From contig OY754327.1 of assembly GCA_963573305.1 (NCBI GenBank), positions 59,202,244 through 59,266,243 on the forward strand: 64,000 bases of DNA, read 5' to 3'. The DNA comes from Pyrrhosoma nymphula. Lineage: Eukaryota > Arthropoda > Insecta > Odonata > Coenagrionidae. Numbering within the stretch: the first letter of the stretch is position 1; each line of letters begins with the position of its first letter. This document shows positions 12,127 to 24,750 of the stretch, one piece after another. The notes below the pieces were generated by a model. The model did no database searches. It saw only the letters and a list, made by a program, of their open reading frames with translations, and was not told the origin of the DNA. Made by a program: the position numbers and the translations under genes.

Positions 12127-12245
12127 ACGGTGAAATTCGCCATGAAAAAATAATCTGAATTGACCGGGATTCGCACCCGGATCTCCCAATTGCCGGTCAG
12201 GTGTGTTAGCCAGTTACATTACCATGCCATCCTACTTCAAAGCGA
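12127..12245 (-). repeat. tRNA-derived SINE copy, family 1 (copy A)
   Basis: Read on the minus strand it has a tRNA-like head: GGATGGCATGGTA, then CTGGCTAACACACCTGACC, then CCGGGTGCGAATCCCGG as the T-arm and B box (12166-12178). It continues into a tail with a T run and CATGGCGAATTTCACCG. The B box has one departure from consensus (GTGCGAATCC), so it may be transcriptionally dead. It is closely similar to the copy 332 bases downstream. Confidence 0.75.
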
Positions 12246-12455
12246 ATTTCAGCGGGGTTTATACGAACAAGATGTTCTCGTCCCCAGTCTACATTGTAGC
12301 ACAGGAGACGTGGTCGTGCATGATATGCCACAGTCGCGGAGAATAAACCCAACATTGTCGCTTTTGAACGACTAACATGACAAATTTCCAATCATTGCTT
12401 TTTCACAAATTATGTGATACGCAGTCACACGCACGGGTGCGAAGTTATACACCAA

Positions 12456-12560
12456 ACACGGTAAAATTCGCCATGAAAAAAATCATTTGACTTGACCGGG
12501 ACTCGAACCCGGATCTCCCAATTGCCGGTCAGGTGTGTTAGCCTACACTACATCATTTGT
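12456..12560 (-). repeat. tRNA-derived SINE copy, family 1 (copy B)
   Basis: On the minus strand it reads GGCTAACACACCTGACCGG, then CCGGGTTCGAGTCCCGG with a perfect B box (12498-12510), then a T run and GGCGAATTTTACCGTG. It matches copy A from the tail through GGTGTGTTAGCC, then diverges, so the 5' A-box end is missing. The two copies are in the same orientation, suggesting two insertions or a local duplication. Confidence 0.75.
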
Positions 12561-12849
12561 GCAAACGCAATTGTTGGAAATTTATACTCTTCACTTAAAA
12601 ATTTCGAAGGGCATTCTAATCAGTCATCATTGAATATTTCACGACCTCGTTCTACACCATGTGTCACTTAAAAATGACTTTCACATCACTTGAAAATTAC
12701 GAATTGTTATCACAACACATTTGCAATTACAGAAGAACGTTTTCTTATTTCCATTATTTACTCACAAAGTGATTCTTTCACTACAAAACTAATAAGTCAA
12801 TCATTTCATTGCATTATCATAGATAAATCGGAAAAAATAGTTTTAAAAG

Positions 12850-12885
12850 TAGAAAAAAGGTGTCATCAAAATGACACCTTTTCTA
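12850..12885. repeat. Short hairpin-forming inverted repeat
   Basis: TAGAAAAAAGGTGTCAT (12850-12866) pairs with ATGACACCTTTTCTA (12871-12885) around the loop CAAA. Two extra A residues bulge on the left arm. Without a following T run or gene it is not a terminator. It could be a relic of a small foldback element. Confidence 0.7.
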
Positions 12886-12929
12886 AATTCCGAACAATTT
12901 TTTCCCCAGTCGTCAAGAGTATATCCAAG

Positions 12930-13240
12930 CTAGCTTATGAGAAAGAGAGAGAGTGGGACTTGAAACGAGTAAAAGAAAGACGCACTAGACCAAATGAGGA
13001 AGGGATCTTTTGGGGGGTAGAAATTGGGTGTAGGAGGAGTCCGACGGGGCATCAATCATTCAGCAGTGACGATCACCCGTCTCGGACACCTCATAAGGCC
13101 CTGACGGACGAAGGAAGGGAGAGAGATTGAGAAGTGTTCCCATGGAGACCAAAGGGTGATGGCGACGTGCGTCAGTGGAGTGAAAGAGAAGGGAAGAGAG
13201 GGAGGAGAATGGGAGGAGGGGGCCAAAGGGCTTTAGGTTG
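12930..13240 (+). repeat. Purine-rich tract
   Basis: Repeated GAGAGAGAG, GGAAGG and GGAGGAG blocks dominate the plus strand. Open frames here are compositional. Confidence 0.5.
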
Positions 13241-13564
13241 TTGGAGTGGTTTGGGAAGTCGATAGGACCCGCCATGATGGGAAATACACGGGAGCACGAG
13301 TGACGGAGAAAACAGGTCGGCAGGGCGACGACGGGAATAAAAATAAGTACTGGTGCATAATATTGATCTTCGGAATGAGTCCTCCTCGCGGCGCATCAAA
13401 AGTTTGACCTATTTTAGCGAGAGAGAGAGAGCACATCTCCAAACTCAGAAAAACATTGCCGCGACGGCGAGAGTGACATAGGTATTTATTCACACAAAAA
13501 TCTTTTCATCTGCCGAATCTAAAGGTGGCGACGGCTTTGAGAGCAAGGGAAAGATTGATACCCC

Positions 13565-13598
13565 GCGATATCACGAATATAATAATTCATGATATCGC
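13565..13598. repeat. Imperfect 14-bp hairpin
   Basis: GCGATATCACGAAT pairs with ATTCATGATATCGC across the spacer ATAATA, with one mismatch. It is surrounded by short GCGGG repeats. No function is evident. Confidence 0.65.
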
Positions 13599-15029
13599 TG
13601 AGCCTTCAGCGGGTAATGATTTTACCTTATAATATTTTCTATATCATAATGTTATGCTCCATGGATAAAGAAATTGTTAAATGAGATAAATTCTGTGTGG
13701 TAGGTGCACCAATTCTAAATCTTTACTTATCTTCTCTCTCATTTATTTCTCTCAGAACTAATATGTGCATCTACCTCCCCCATTGTGCCCCCAAGCCCAG
13801 AAAGAAAATCAGAATTTAAAAACACTTCAAAACTCTTTTTAATTTTCATGAGAATTTAATTAATAGCAACGCTAATATGAATGATTCGGATAAAATTTGA
13901 CATGGTGTTAATCCTTCAAGAAAAAAGTTGAAACAAACACACGACGCAAAAAATGAATTGCCTAGTGATTCCTAGTACGACTTTAAATAACATATACTCC
14001 AGCCACATTAATAACACTCAAGTGCGTTGAGTTAGAGGGTTAACGGGCCGGGTTTGGCCGGCGGGATTCGGCTCGTTCGACCCGCGGGCAGGGCTAGGGG
14101 TAAAAAACTTCCTATTTCAAGGTTGCGAGGCTGAGGCACTGACTAGGATCACTTCAGAGTTTGCTAACTGTGGAGATGCTGATGATGATGTGGAGATGAC
14201 AGGAACGATGCATACAGTGAACTGTGATAAATCCCATGGAATGTGTATATTCACAAATGATTTGCTTAACTTGCCGATTCATGTTTAACATAAATGTGAT
14301 ATTGTGTGTGAAAGTTCATACGGGCTTCAGGATCACGCAAATGGCTCGTACCGGGCTCGAGGACTGGCGGGCCGCGTTGAACGAAAGAGACATATGTAAC
14401 CCTCTATTCTCAACCTCATCCTCTGCCCAAACCATTCACTGAATTCCCCTCCTATGAGACAACGAAGCAGCTTTTTCAAGATTATAAGATACCAGCCGGA
14501 GAGAGCGTGAAAATATTTGTTTCTTAAAGCCAACTTTGGGGCAGACTGAAAGTGAAGAAGATGAATCAAAGAAGGGGAAGAAAGAGATAAGGGGCAGAAG
14601 ACGAGTGAACAAGAAGTAACAAAGGGAACGTTTATTTACTTCTACATAAGTGTCGTCACTTCTAAAATCTATGTTTACAATGCTTATAAATGAAATTAAT
14701 AGCAAGAGTTTCTTCAGTCATAATGTTCATCTTGAGTTTCTCCAAGCCGATTAATCAATGTGCGGATATCAACACCCACGCAAGCATATCAATGAACAAA
14801 TAAATCATGAGGGATGAATACAGAAACAATTGACAGAAAAACCTCATGAAGAAACTGAAAGAAATTACATAGCGACACCTAAACCTTTCCAAGCTAAAAC
14901 CAGGATGTTGCCCGATGTTTATAAAGAAACAAACGCAGTGGTAAAATAAAAACAGGAGCTACCAAATAAAAAAAAACTTCTGAAATACCTCAGTATAAAA
15001 CGGGATCAGTCGAGCTAGACGGAGAGGAC
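13599..15029. other. Intergenic DNA with a GC-rich patch
   Basis: Mostly AT-rich. A GC-rich patch at about 14039-14100 (GGGCCGGGTTTGGCCGGCGGG) stands out sharply. A related but poorer GC block lies at 14350-14385. They could be the ends of an old element, but no inverted or direct terminal repeat can be aligned. Confidence 0.4.
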
Positions 15030-15545
15030 TGAAGTGATAAGGATCGAAAGATGGCAAGGGAGGGAGGACAATAATAGGTGAAGGGAGATCAAGAGGGAGA
15101 GATTGATGAGGGGGAAACACGCGGGTGAAGACTTGAGATGGGAAAACGGGAGAATGGAAAAGGGAGGAGAAGGTGAGGGAAGAAGAGGTCCAGATAAGCT
15201 GCAGGAGGAGGAGGAGAAGGGAACACAGGGAGAGGTAGAGTGAGGGAGGAAGCTGTGTACGCCGCGTGGGGGGTTGGCGTTGCAGCTCCTGGGAGGGTGG
15301 TGGGCAGAGGCGGCGGGAAGAGCAGCCTGGGTCCGCAAGAGAGACAAGTAGAATAAAGTGAGCAATCGAGGAGTCTTATTGGGACGATGGGGAAGGCGTT
15401 TATGTGGGGAATGGTGGAGCGTCCCCCACCGTTGCTGCCGTTGGGGAATGAGACGGTGTGGGCATTGGAAGCTGGAAAGGAGGAATACGACACCGGTGAG
15501 ATTGTGTAGTAGAATGAGAGAAAAAGGAGCGGCCGGAGTAAAAAC
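15030..15545 (+). repeat. Purine-rich tract
   Basis: The plus strand carries long runs of GGGAGGA, GAGAAGG and AGGGAG, becoming G-rich after about 15290. The opposite-strand open frames (S/P/L/H-rich, up to 154 codons) are compositional. Confidence 0.6.
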
Positions 15546-15599
15546 AGGCGCAAACCAGGGGGTTACGAGCGATGATCTACGGGGTCGATAGAGGAGGAT

Positions 15600-18500
15600 G
15601 CGTCGCTCAGAGAGAGATTTAGAAAGAACGAGGGAATGACTGCGGTTTTAAGACACCATGATGCTGTCTGTTACGTTTCGCAATCCATTCTGCCATCTAC
15701 GCCAGTCACTGAACTAAAGACTCGTCCGTAAAGACAGAGGGTAAATACGGCAGAAGGGTGGAGTAGTGAAATATTCTAGAATTGAATCATGTGTTATAGC
15801 GTACTTATTCCACAAATGGATTCTTGCCATCACATAATAACACAGGATTTTTGAAATAAAATTCACTGTCGTCATATCAAAAGGCAAAATTAGTCGGAGA
15901 AAAATGACAAAATTGACTTTCTTTGTGACACCCACAACCGTGAGACGTTAATAAAGTCGTTCACATACTAGCACAAACAATTTAAAAAACACAAAAATGG
16001 AATAAACAAATTAAGTAATTAGAGTCCACGAATGCGAAAATAAACATAAATGAAACAAAATATGCAAAGTCTGGAGAGGAAGGAGTAGTCTCAATGTCGT
16101 GATGGTATCGTTTGCGGTTAAAGGTTAGAAAATCCACGACTGAGACCCAAATAAAAAGTAGCCATAGAGAATACATCCTCGGTTTCTTGGAGAACATTGA
16201 CTATTTTGAAGAACAGCGAAAGGCACTTATGATCTTTCGGAGATAATGCTATCAAGGAAAGAAAGCCGTTTTCTTAACCCAGCGATTGTAATCTGAGGAG
16301 ATTTAGATACAGACTACGGAGACACGGAGAATTAAATCCAACACTGACTTTGAGTGAAAGGTTTTTCTACTCATTAATAAAAGGTTAGTGGAGGCTACGG
16401 ATGGAATATACCCTTATCTTTAGTACCTGTCTTTATACCTTCGACAAGGGTTTAGGATAACAGATATTAATCCACTAATTATATTTATTTCATTTAGGGA
16501 TTGTGCACATACACAGCATGAAAATCTTATTTGCATAAGGACGCATTCGACTATTTGCCTATTATCCTTGAGTGTTATTCATTATGATGGAAAAATATCA
16601 CATTAACGACTTGTTTACATTAATAATGATTGACGGCATCAAGGACACTTAAGGTTCATTTTCGGACATTAAATGCTGCGGTTGAAAATTGAGGTAGGTA
16701 TAAGAGAAAATAAAATTCCATTGGGCTTACACACCCAGAGGGGGAAACATAGGCGGTTTGGGTCGAAGAGGGTTCGTGGGAAGAGGACGTAACATTATAC
16801 GACCGTCTACTTCATATGCCGGACGAAGTCATCGACTCATTTAGATTCCCGGCTAACGGAAAGGAAATGGACCAGAAGTCAGTAGTAACCAGCCACCATC
16901 CACCCGTGACCTCTTCCTGACCCCATAATCTAACTACAAGGCTCACGTAACGGATTTTATTGGACCACAAATTCAGAAGTCCTCGGCGGGCTGGGAAGAA
17001 AACGACGACAGTGTCGCCACCAGCGGTCTGTCTATTAATCAAGCGGGGGCGCCTGGCAACGGAGGCAATGGGACGCGATCATTGTTAAATCGCGTGGCGC
17101 TATCCTTCTTCTACCAGTCACTCCCCTGTACGCCCCCTTCCCTTGAAAATGAGGGAGGGATGTTACTCCAGACGAAATGAAGGAACGTCAGATATAAATG
17201 TTCAGAGGTATTGGGCTGCAATTGGACCAACGGGAATATAAAGAATTCTTTTGACTAAGATAATTACCCAACAGGATTAACCAAGGGACATAAGTTCTAA
17301 AATTCTAGTTTATTATTGACTCTCAGGCCAGGGCCAAAATTGAACAGGCATAACTGCAACATTTTCATGATACAAATATAAAATCTGACAGAGCCTTCAG
17401 TTAAAACAATGTCGCCATAATGTGCAATGTGAAGAATGATAAAGCCATTCTATTTTTAAAAGCAGAAAAAGGTAAAAATAAATTTTACTCGATATTTGAA
17501 ATACGTAGAAATATCGCTGCATTTTTATCGTTTGCACTAATACGTAGGGCTAGGTAAAAAAAACCGCGTCAAGTCTCCTGCTTCAGAACCCTTGATACCG
17601 TTTTCTGCGCTCTTTAAAATTGGTGTCAACTAGTAGCCAGGTATTTCTCAGCCTTAGGTGGATTTGTCTTTTACTACTAGAGGAGTGACTATGAGGAGTC
17701 AAACAGCAAGGCTGCTAAGTTTCCAAGCAAGGAATTAATGACTAAGGGTAAAAATATTTCAGACCAAGAACGGCAGCCTAGGCTGGAAATACATTGCAGG
17801 TGTTCAATAAGTTTACACAATGCAACTTGATGTAAAAGCAATACACATCAAGGGCGAGAAAAACAATTAAGTCATCTTTTGAGAAAGTGGCCTTTCATAA
17901 GGTTTAATGTACCGTTCATGAAAGCTGTAATTGCTGGGAAGGAGAAGGGGAAGGATGATGCATATCTCAATATCAATTCAGGAAATAATTTTTTATTGCA
18001 AAAAGTATTCAATAAATTTTATTTCAACTAGATTACTTATGCAAATACACTAAAGTAGATAACAAATGCCATTTCCATTCAATCTTTCCTTCCCAATGAA
18101 TACATTTTTCAGCATAACCGAGGCGTATCAATGCACTGAAGGAAAATAGCATCTAAAAGCAAGAACTCGATTTTATGCCATCTTGACCAGCGAGAAATGT
18201 GTGGCTGTGTGGCCGTCTTGGGCATCTATTTTGAAAACATTTCTGACCAAATCTTTGGGCGAGACGAGTAAGAATATTAAAGATACTCTGTTGCTTGCAT
18301 ATGTGTACATGAATATCAAAAGCACTCCAGGAAACTGGAACACCTCTGCACGATTAGATATGCAGTCCAGTTAACCTGACAGCCAATGAAAGGGGAGAAT
18401 GAACGTTGGTTGGAGGAAACACGTTTCAAAAGATGGAATAGCTTAAGCGATGACGAAAAAACGAAGAGGAAACAAGGACACTCGTACGTCTTCCAAAAAA

Positions 18501-20300
18501 ATAGCATTTCTCAATAAGCAAACATTTTGACAGAAGGGAAATATGCTAAAATAAATGATTAAAAAATTGAATAATCAATTTATTCAATTTTTAATTTTCA
18601 CATCACTCGTACGTCGATTTCCGTTTTAAACAGCGACAAACCATCACATTTTCCCAAAATAAAATTGATCCCGTTTCAGAGGAGAGATTACGGAGCACTA
18701 GTACCGAGTAGGGAAGGAAAAGTAAGGATGAAAAATCAGAGGGGTCGGTTTTTTCTGAGCGTCTTGAGGACGTCATAGCCCTCACCACTACGCTGCTAAC
18801 GAAGAGCAATAAGGGGGAAAATAACACTGGACAACTGAAACCATGCGGGTGGATTGATGTCAGATCTTAAATCACAAACGGGACGAGGCAACCCGTTTCC
18901 AACATTAATATATCCGAACCATAAAGAAGGGTAAAGCAATAAACCAACAATCGAGAATTAAAACGATGACAGGTACAATAACTTAAATACCGAACTCAGC
19001 AAACTGAAGCCCCACCCTCGTAAAACCGCTGACAGCCATGAGATAAATTTGATCATTTCATCACGCCCCCGTAATGTATATTTCATAGTAAAGAATAGAA
19101 GAAGGGCAAAACTTGTATAAGCCAGGCAGATATCAGCAAATAGTGAATACCTATTCTACACAGCGAAAAAAGTTGCATGCAAATTTAAACGGGATTCAAA
19201 CGGCCGAACAGATATACGCTTCCACCATTTCTTCATTTAATGAAACGATATTTACATTTCATATGCTAATGAAAGAAACTTGAACAAAATACCACTCTAA
19301 ACGATATTTTACTCTAGATGGCATATCAAACATTTGTAAACATTCCTAAAAAGTACAACCCACAGGTCTATGAACCCTTTTCTCCATTTGCCTATTTTTA
19401 AAGACTAAGAGTCACTAAATCTTAGGAGTAAAAAGTAAGTCATAAACATTAAAAATTTTGTTTAGCAAGCAATGGGACAGAAAACAATGGTTCAATAAAA
19501 ACACAAAAGAGAAGAATGATTAATACGTTCACCACACGCCGCAAGGCAAACGACTGGATGTCACGAACGTGCACAGCTAAAGGAGTATAGAGAACACGAC
19601 TTGGCTTTGGGTTTGTTTGTCTGAGTATATATTTTTTGCATAATAAATTAACTTAAATGGAATGGTGAAATGAGCAAACGAGGAAACAACGAAGGTGTAA
19701 CTGTGTGTGTAGCTAAAGGCAGACCTGAAAATAAGATAGAAGTATAGCAAGCAAATATTGAAAGAATAATCTTACGGAAGTAATATGGTACTAGAGAATT
19801 CCGTTTAATATGAAAGAGTAATACATAAGAACCTATTAAATTGAAATTGAAAACATTATTCATCCTATAATAGAAAAGTAGCGTTCGTTCCAAAATTTAA
19901 GTATCTCATAAATAAGGATAGGGGGATAGATATGAGGAATTATATTGCAAGCATTAAAATAAAGCAATATTATACTAGCACAAAGATCGTGCAAAATAAG
20001 GTTTCTACAATCAAAACTTACAACTTTCAAAAAAGAGCAACAGTAAGTTTCAAATACTTGATTTATGAAATCTAAGGCTTAAAAACTGGAGAGCAGACCA
20101 TTCATTCCATTATTTTTGACGGAAAAACGTTATTAAAACAGGCAAGGCTAGAAAACGGTCAGGAGAATCTTTATGAAACCACAGCCAGCCACCACGATAT
20201 CATAAAACTAACAGGGAACCACCATACACCAACTCTTCGCATATGGCAGCCACTACATAAATCGATCTGTCCCGTCAACCCCTTTTTATTTTATTAACAT
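15600..20300. other. Long AT-rich intergenic stretch
   Basis: No gene, SINE head or bounded transposon is recognised in this 4.7-kb interval. One AT-rich hairpin occurs at 18557-18595 (AAAATTGAATA against TATTCAATTTT). Confidence 0.5.
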
Positions 20301-20659
20301 CTCAACTCACAGCTCAGCTAGGGAAACCAATATGGAGCCCGGGCAAGTAGCTTATAACATCGGAAAATATCCTCTCCTTCTCTCCGCACACGAGCACTCA
20401 CGAGTCCGGCCGTCACCACACGGAATTCCTGAAATTCTCGAACCGCCCATCTTGTCGAAGTCGATGTCTAAACACGGACTCCCGAGAGAGCCTTATCGCG
20501 TAGGACGAGAAGAGCGGCGGGTGGGACAGAGAACACAGGGGGAGAAGGAGCTACGAAAGATCTCCCCCCCATACTCCACAACCATAGTCCCATTTTCCAC
20601 TACTTCTCCTCCTCCTCACTCCCATTCCCAGACCAAAGAACCCTCCCCTCCCCCTACAA

Positions 20660-21060
20660 ATACCTTCCCATGAGCACCTCAGAAAGGGGAAAGAGATGGG
20701 GAGAGAGGGGAAGGACGAGGAGGAGAGGGGGGAGAGAAATCTCACCGACGGAGGTGGTTTTCGGCTCCGGAAGAGCGACTTGCACGCCTCGGCACATTTC
20801 ATCGGACCGCCGGAAAGATCCAAACACACACGGATGGGTACCGAAAGGGGAGATTGGGGAAGGAGGGAAGAAGTGTCGAATAGAACTCGACACTGAAGGA
20901 GATGTGGGGAATTCAAGGGAAAGGACGCAAAGAGAGAGGGAAGGTGAAAAAGACACATCGACAGAGTGGATGGGGGAGGTGGAGGGCGGGCGAAGGGACG
21001 AATTTTCGGCGACCGAAAAGATGAGGGAAGGGACGAAAAGACGAGGTGGATGCCACTGTG
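20660..21060 (+). repeat. Purine-rich tract
   Basis: Dense GGGGAGAGA, GGAAGG and GAGAGGG blocks. Open frames of about 200 codons on both strands overlap each other here and are products of stop-poor composition, not genes. Confidence 0.6.
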
Positions 21061-21360
21061 GGCGAATAATCCTGTACATGGTCTCCTTCCTATCTTTCCC
21101 TGCATCGGATCCCAAACAGCAACGAAATCATATTTCAGCTCCTCGGGAGGTAAAACGCTCGATCCCAAAACGTTCGGATGATTCTTCAATTTTTATTTTT
21201 AGACTGATAAGCATTAGCTTTGAAATCGAACTTACAAGTTTTAATCATATTCATCGTTGCGTTTTGGCATATTGATGTATTCATCCGGGAGACGAGGACC
21301 ATGGAGCAACACAAAGGACTTCACAAGTGCTAGCACACAAAGAAGATAGGTATTCTGAAC

Positions 21361-22243
21361 TAGGGATTGGAAATTTAAATCCAGAATCGATTTTCGATTA
21401 ATCGACTTTCGATTTTGGTTTTAAAAATCGATTTTCTAAAAATTCGATTTTTTGCCCAAAATAATCGAAAAATGGAAATCGACATCGATATTTATTCATA
21501 GTAAAGTAATTGTCTGCTGAAATACGGATGTGTTGTTGTAACAAAATGCAAAATATGGGTTAATGGAAGCACTAGGGATAAGAACCGAATACAGTCAAAT
21601 TTATTAATACAATATAGTATTATTCTAAAGATATTAATAAGATATACAGGAAAGTAATAATCCATAACAGATACTTATAAACATATAGGTAATATAAAAA
21701 CAAAATTACACATAGTTTAGTATCAATAAGAATTGTATATTGAAAAGTGGGCATACCACAAAATGAAAAACAGAATTTTATTTATTATTTGTTTGCAAAG
21801 CCGTGGAACCAGTGTTCCTCAGGGATAGATCTGAAGAAAACTAACATATTTATATGTTCTCAGGATAATCGATTTTGCACCTGAGTTGCAATTAACCCGG
21901 CTAAGAGAAAATAGTCGCTAACACGGCTAGAGTAGACGGTAGAGGCAACTATAGATAAAATCCTACTGGCTAGTTTGTATACGTGGGGATATTCTCCCTT
22001 AATCTCCTTCCAAGCTTGTAGTGGATTAGAGTTGGAATTGCGGTTAACTGGAGGGCGGTTAACGAACTGACGCAGCTCGATTGGCAAAATTCAAACGCCT
22101 TAGCAAGCTAAATATCGAAAATCGATCGCCTAGAATCGATTTTGATCGGTTTTTCAAAACAAAAAGTCGACTTCGATTAAATCGAAAATCGGAGTGTGAT
22201 AATCGATTTTCGATTAAAATCGAAATCGATTTTCCGATCCCTA
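21361..22243 (-). mobile_element. hAT-superfamily DNA transposon, 883 bp, with intact ends
   Basis: The termini TAGGGATTGGAAA (left) and TTTTCCGATCCCTA (right) are imperfect inverted repeats, followed inward by many ATCGATTTTCGATT-type subterminal repeats. Perfect 8-bp target duplications, TTCTGAAC, flank both ends (21353-21360 and 22244-22251). Eight-base duplications are diagnostic of hAT elements. The interior carries the last part of a hAT transposase gene on the minus strand, described separately. The rest (21361-21784) is AT-rich and non-coding. At 883 bp it is an internally deleted, non-autonomous copy. The perfect target duplications show that the boundaries are original. Confidence 0.93.
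21785..22087 (-). pseudogene. hAT transposase C-terminal dimerisation domain, disabled
   Basis: The minus-strand frame encodes a recognisable hAT C-terminal (hATC) domain. NPLQAWKE is followed by YPHVYKLASRILSI (family pattern YP-L--LA---L-I), then SRVSDYFLLAG and NRLS. An in-frame TGA at 21860-21862 interrupts it right after NRLS. The frame then continues as EHINMLVFF to EEHWFHGFANK and a normal TAA at 21785-21787, the usual hAT ending. An upstream TGA at 22091-22093 and the absence of DDE catalytic blocks show that only the last ~100 codons remain. The domain normally mediates transposase dimerisation. This copy cannot make functional enzyme. Confidence 0.88.
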
Positions 22244-22251
22244 TTCTGAAC

Positions 22252-24090
22252 TAGTATGTATCATGCATGATCAAGAACCGCTGGCCGACAACCCAACATC
22301 TCCAAGAGCCTACATCATTCTTCCACCAAAGTCGATGAATTTAAGACAACCCTGATCACCAGTTACCAATAACAACGTTTTGTCATAACAAGCCATCAGC
22401 AAGTGGAGTTCAAGCGATAGCGCACAAACTGGAAGAATGGTAGCTAGAGAGAACGAGAAAAATCAATTAAAAATAAACAGAAACTCACTTGGGTTATTAA
22501 ATGAAACACTTCTTTCTTTCAATATGGACTATTAACATAGCTCATTCAAATTACGGATAAATTAACTATGTAATATAAGGGATCAAGTAGATGGTAAATA
22601 TGACGGAAAATAAACGTAAATATATAATCAAATAATACCATGCTGGATTTCTTTGCACGGAATAGGATTAGCAAAAAGGACTCAAGCACGCACACTTCCT
22701 GTTTTTTGTCGGAAATTTGTAAAAAGCAATACGCCGTAAACAGTTATATAATGGTGACCTAAGGACAAATAAGGTTGGCATAGCAGGGATTTTGTTTCCT
22801 TCAATTATTTTTCAATTTGCATGACATTGATGTCATTTGAACTAGATAGCACGCGATTTTGACTTCCTAGGGCCGTTTGCCTTCAGCAAGCAAACCTAAA
22901 TTACTCATACCCGTTATTTTAGAATATATTTCCGAATTTATCACTCCTTCATAATAAAAACCTTCTCAAAACGGGTTATTTTTTCACGAAAGGTACTTCA
23001 AATTGTTTTTACAAGTGCTTTTAAATTATTAGGCCGTCTATGAGATTAATTAGAAAGCTATACGTAAAAAAATACAGAGTAAAATAAATACGAGTACATG
23101 AACAGAAAGAGTAAGTAACAGTAAGATAATAAAATACGGCAGAAGAAAAAATACTGCAGAAGTTATAATGTACCCGACAGCAGAATATAATAACATTGAA
23201 ATTAATTTTAAATTCGCAATTACCATGCAAGACATTAGCATGAATAACGATCTCTAATTTAATACATGAAATAGTAAATCACTAGTTTAGTCGCATCCTT
23301 GAAATATACACCCATATTAAGCGTGGCACACATCCTTGGCTGAGAACAAGTCATCAAAAGACGAGGAAGCTAGGCTGCTTAATTGGCCGTTTATACTCGG
23401 GCTAGAAGAGCGCCAAACAAATTAATTTAGGGCTGTGACATCTGCGAAGACAATCCGACGCCATGAATTGTGCAATGTGAGGGAGATGGAAAACATAGAA
23501 CAAAAGGGAAAGGCGTACAAATAACTACACCCAAGGGAGAAGAAGCCTTAGAAAAGAAAGAATTACATGGAATATTGGAGGTGAACGGACTCAAATGTTG
23601 GTGGACGCGAAAGTGGGAGTGTTTGGAGAATGAGAGAGAAGTAGAGTGAGAGAAAAAACAAGTGAAGTCGTCCCTGCGAGGGAGAAGTAAAGAATGGAAA
23701 GGAGTGGTGCGAAGGCCGTGGATAGGAAGAGGGTGAACACCGCTGTGATACCGCTTACACGTAGCACAGGACAGTCACAGCATCCACACGGAAAGACGTT
23801 GATTGGAGCAATCTGTCCACTCGTAGAGGATACCTACCCACCGCTTCGCCCCATGCTCGCTGAGGAATATGTCAAGTCCGGTAATATACATAAAATTGTA
23901 TTACAGAAAAATAGAAATTGTTTTCATCGCTAATAAATATCAACTATGACGGAAAAATGGTGCCAATGTCCTTCTCATTTAGCTCCGTTTTTATGAACAG
24001 ATAACTTCAAAAATGGTGCTTTCGATAAACAAGTATGAATAACACCCATACCAAAAGAATACTTTATACTTTTTCCACAGTATTTATAAG
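22252..24090. other. AT-rich intergenic DNA
   Basis: No gene or bounded repeat is seen. A moderately purine-rich patch at about 23600-23720 contains repeated GAGAGAGAAGTAG-like text. Confidence 0.45.
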
Positions 24091-24092
24091 CG

Positions 24093-24135
24093 GTGCAACG
24101 CGTTTCGCCGATCTACGGCATCATAATTACAAATT
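24093..24135 (-). repeat. Dispersed-repeat core, ATGATGCC...CGAAACGCGTTGC type
   Basis: On the minus strand the order is ATGATGCCG, a short spacer, then CGAAACGCGTTGCACC. This parallels the centre of the foldback repeat at 63.4 kb (TTGATGATGATGC, spacer, CGAAACTAGTCG). The shared layout suggests a related short repeat, but the flanks cannot be aligned, so relatedness is inferred. Confidence 0.35.
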
Positions 24136-24750
24136 CTTAGATTTTTTTGTTTATTGACAATTGTTATGTTGTCGTAGTTACGGGGTTGGTTTAAGTGAGA
24201 GGGGTAGCGGTAATACTGTGGCTTAGAAGTGTGGGCACGCATAGGTGGCTTGAATGGTTGATTTTTCTTAAAGTTAGTTTCTCGGAAAGGAGTGGGGAGG
24301 ACTGCGGAAACAATTGCTCATTACAAAGGGCCGTGTTAGGGTCTGCCAAGTGCCTTCTTATCTCGATTTGCTCGAGAGCATTCATTTTTAATCCCTTGGA
24401 GAGGATGTGTAAAATTTAGTATGGACACAAAATATTTCTACAGTGTAAAGCCTGAAACCATACAGTGTAAGTATGAATAACTTCTATAACTCTGATTTCA
24501 GTAAAAAAAAATTAAATTATGGTAGTTCAGGATAAAATTTACGATGATTCCGGGTCATTTCTCAAGCGTTGACATATATCTGTTCATTGTTCATATCACT
24601 TAAGTGAAATATGAATGGATAAAGAAAAAAATTCCAATCAACTTTACCTACTGTTGTGTAAATTAAATATACGCCATCTTCTGTTGAAACATAGAATTAA
24701 GCAAAACGTTCGCGGACAGCTGACGCCAAAAAATACATGCCAGTAAATGA

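Noticed and set aside
12166..12510. Possible functional tRNA genes at the B boxes near 12.17 and 12.50 kb
   Set aside because: No complete cloverleaf; both copies continue into the same non-tRNA tail, which marks them as SINEs.
12850..12885. Hairpin considered as a transcription terminator
   Set aside because: The sequence is eukaryotic in character, no gene ends beside it, and no T run follows the stem.
14039..14385. GC-rich patches suspected as transposon ends
   Set aside because: The two patches do not align as inverted or direct repeats and no target duplication was found.
20551..21275. Overlapping 200-codon frames on both strands
   Set aside because: Both run through the same purine-rich tract and cannot both be coding; the peptides are low-complexity.
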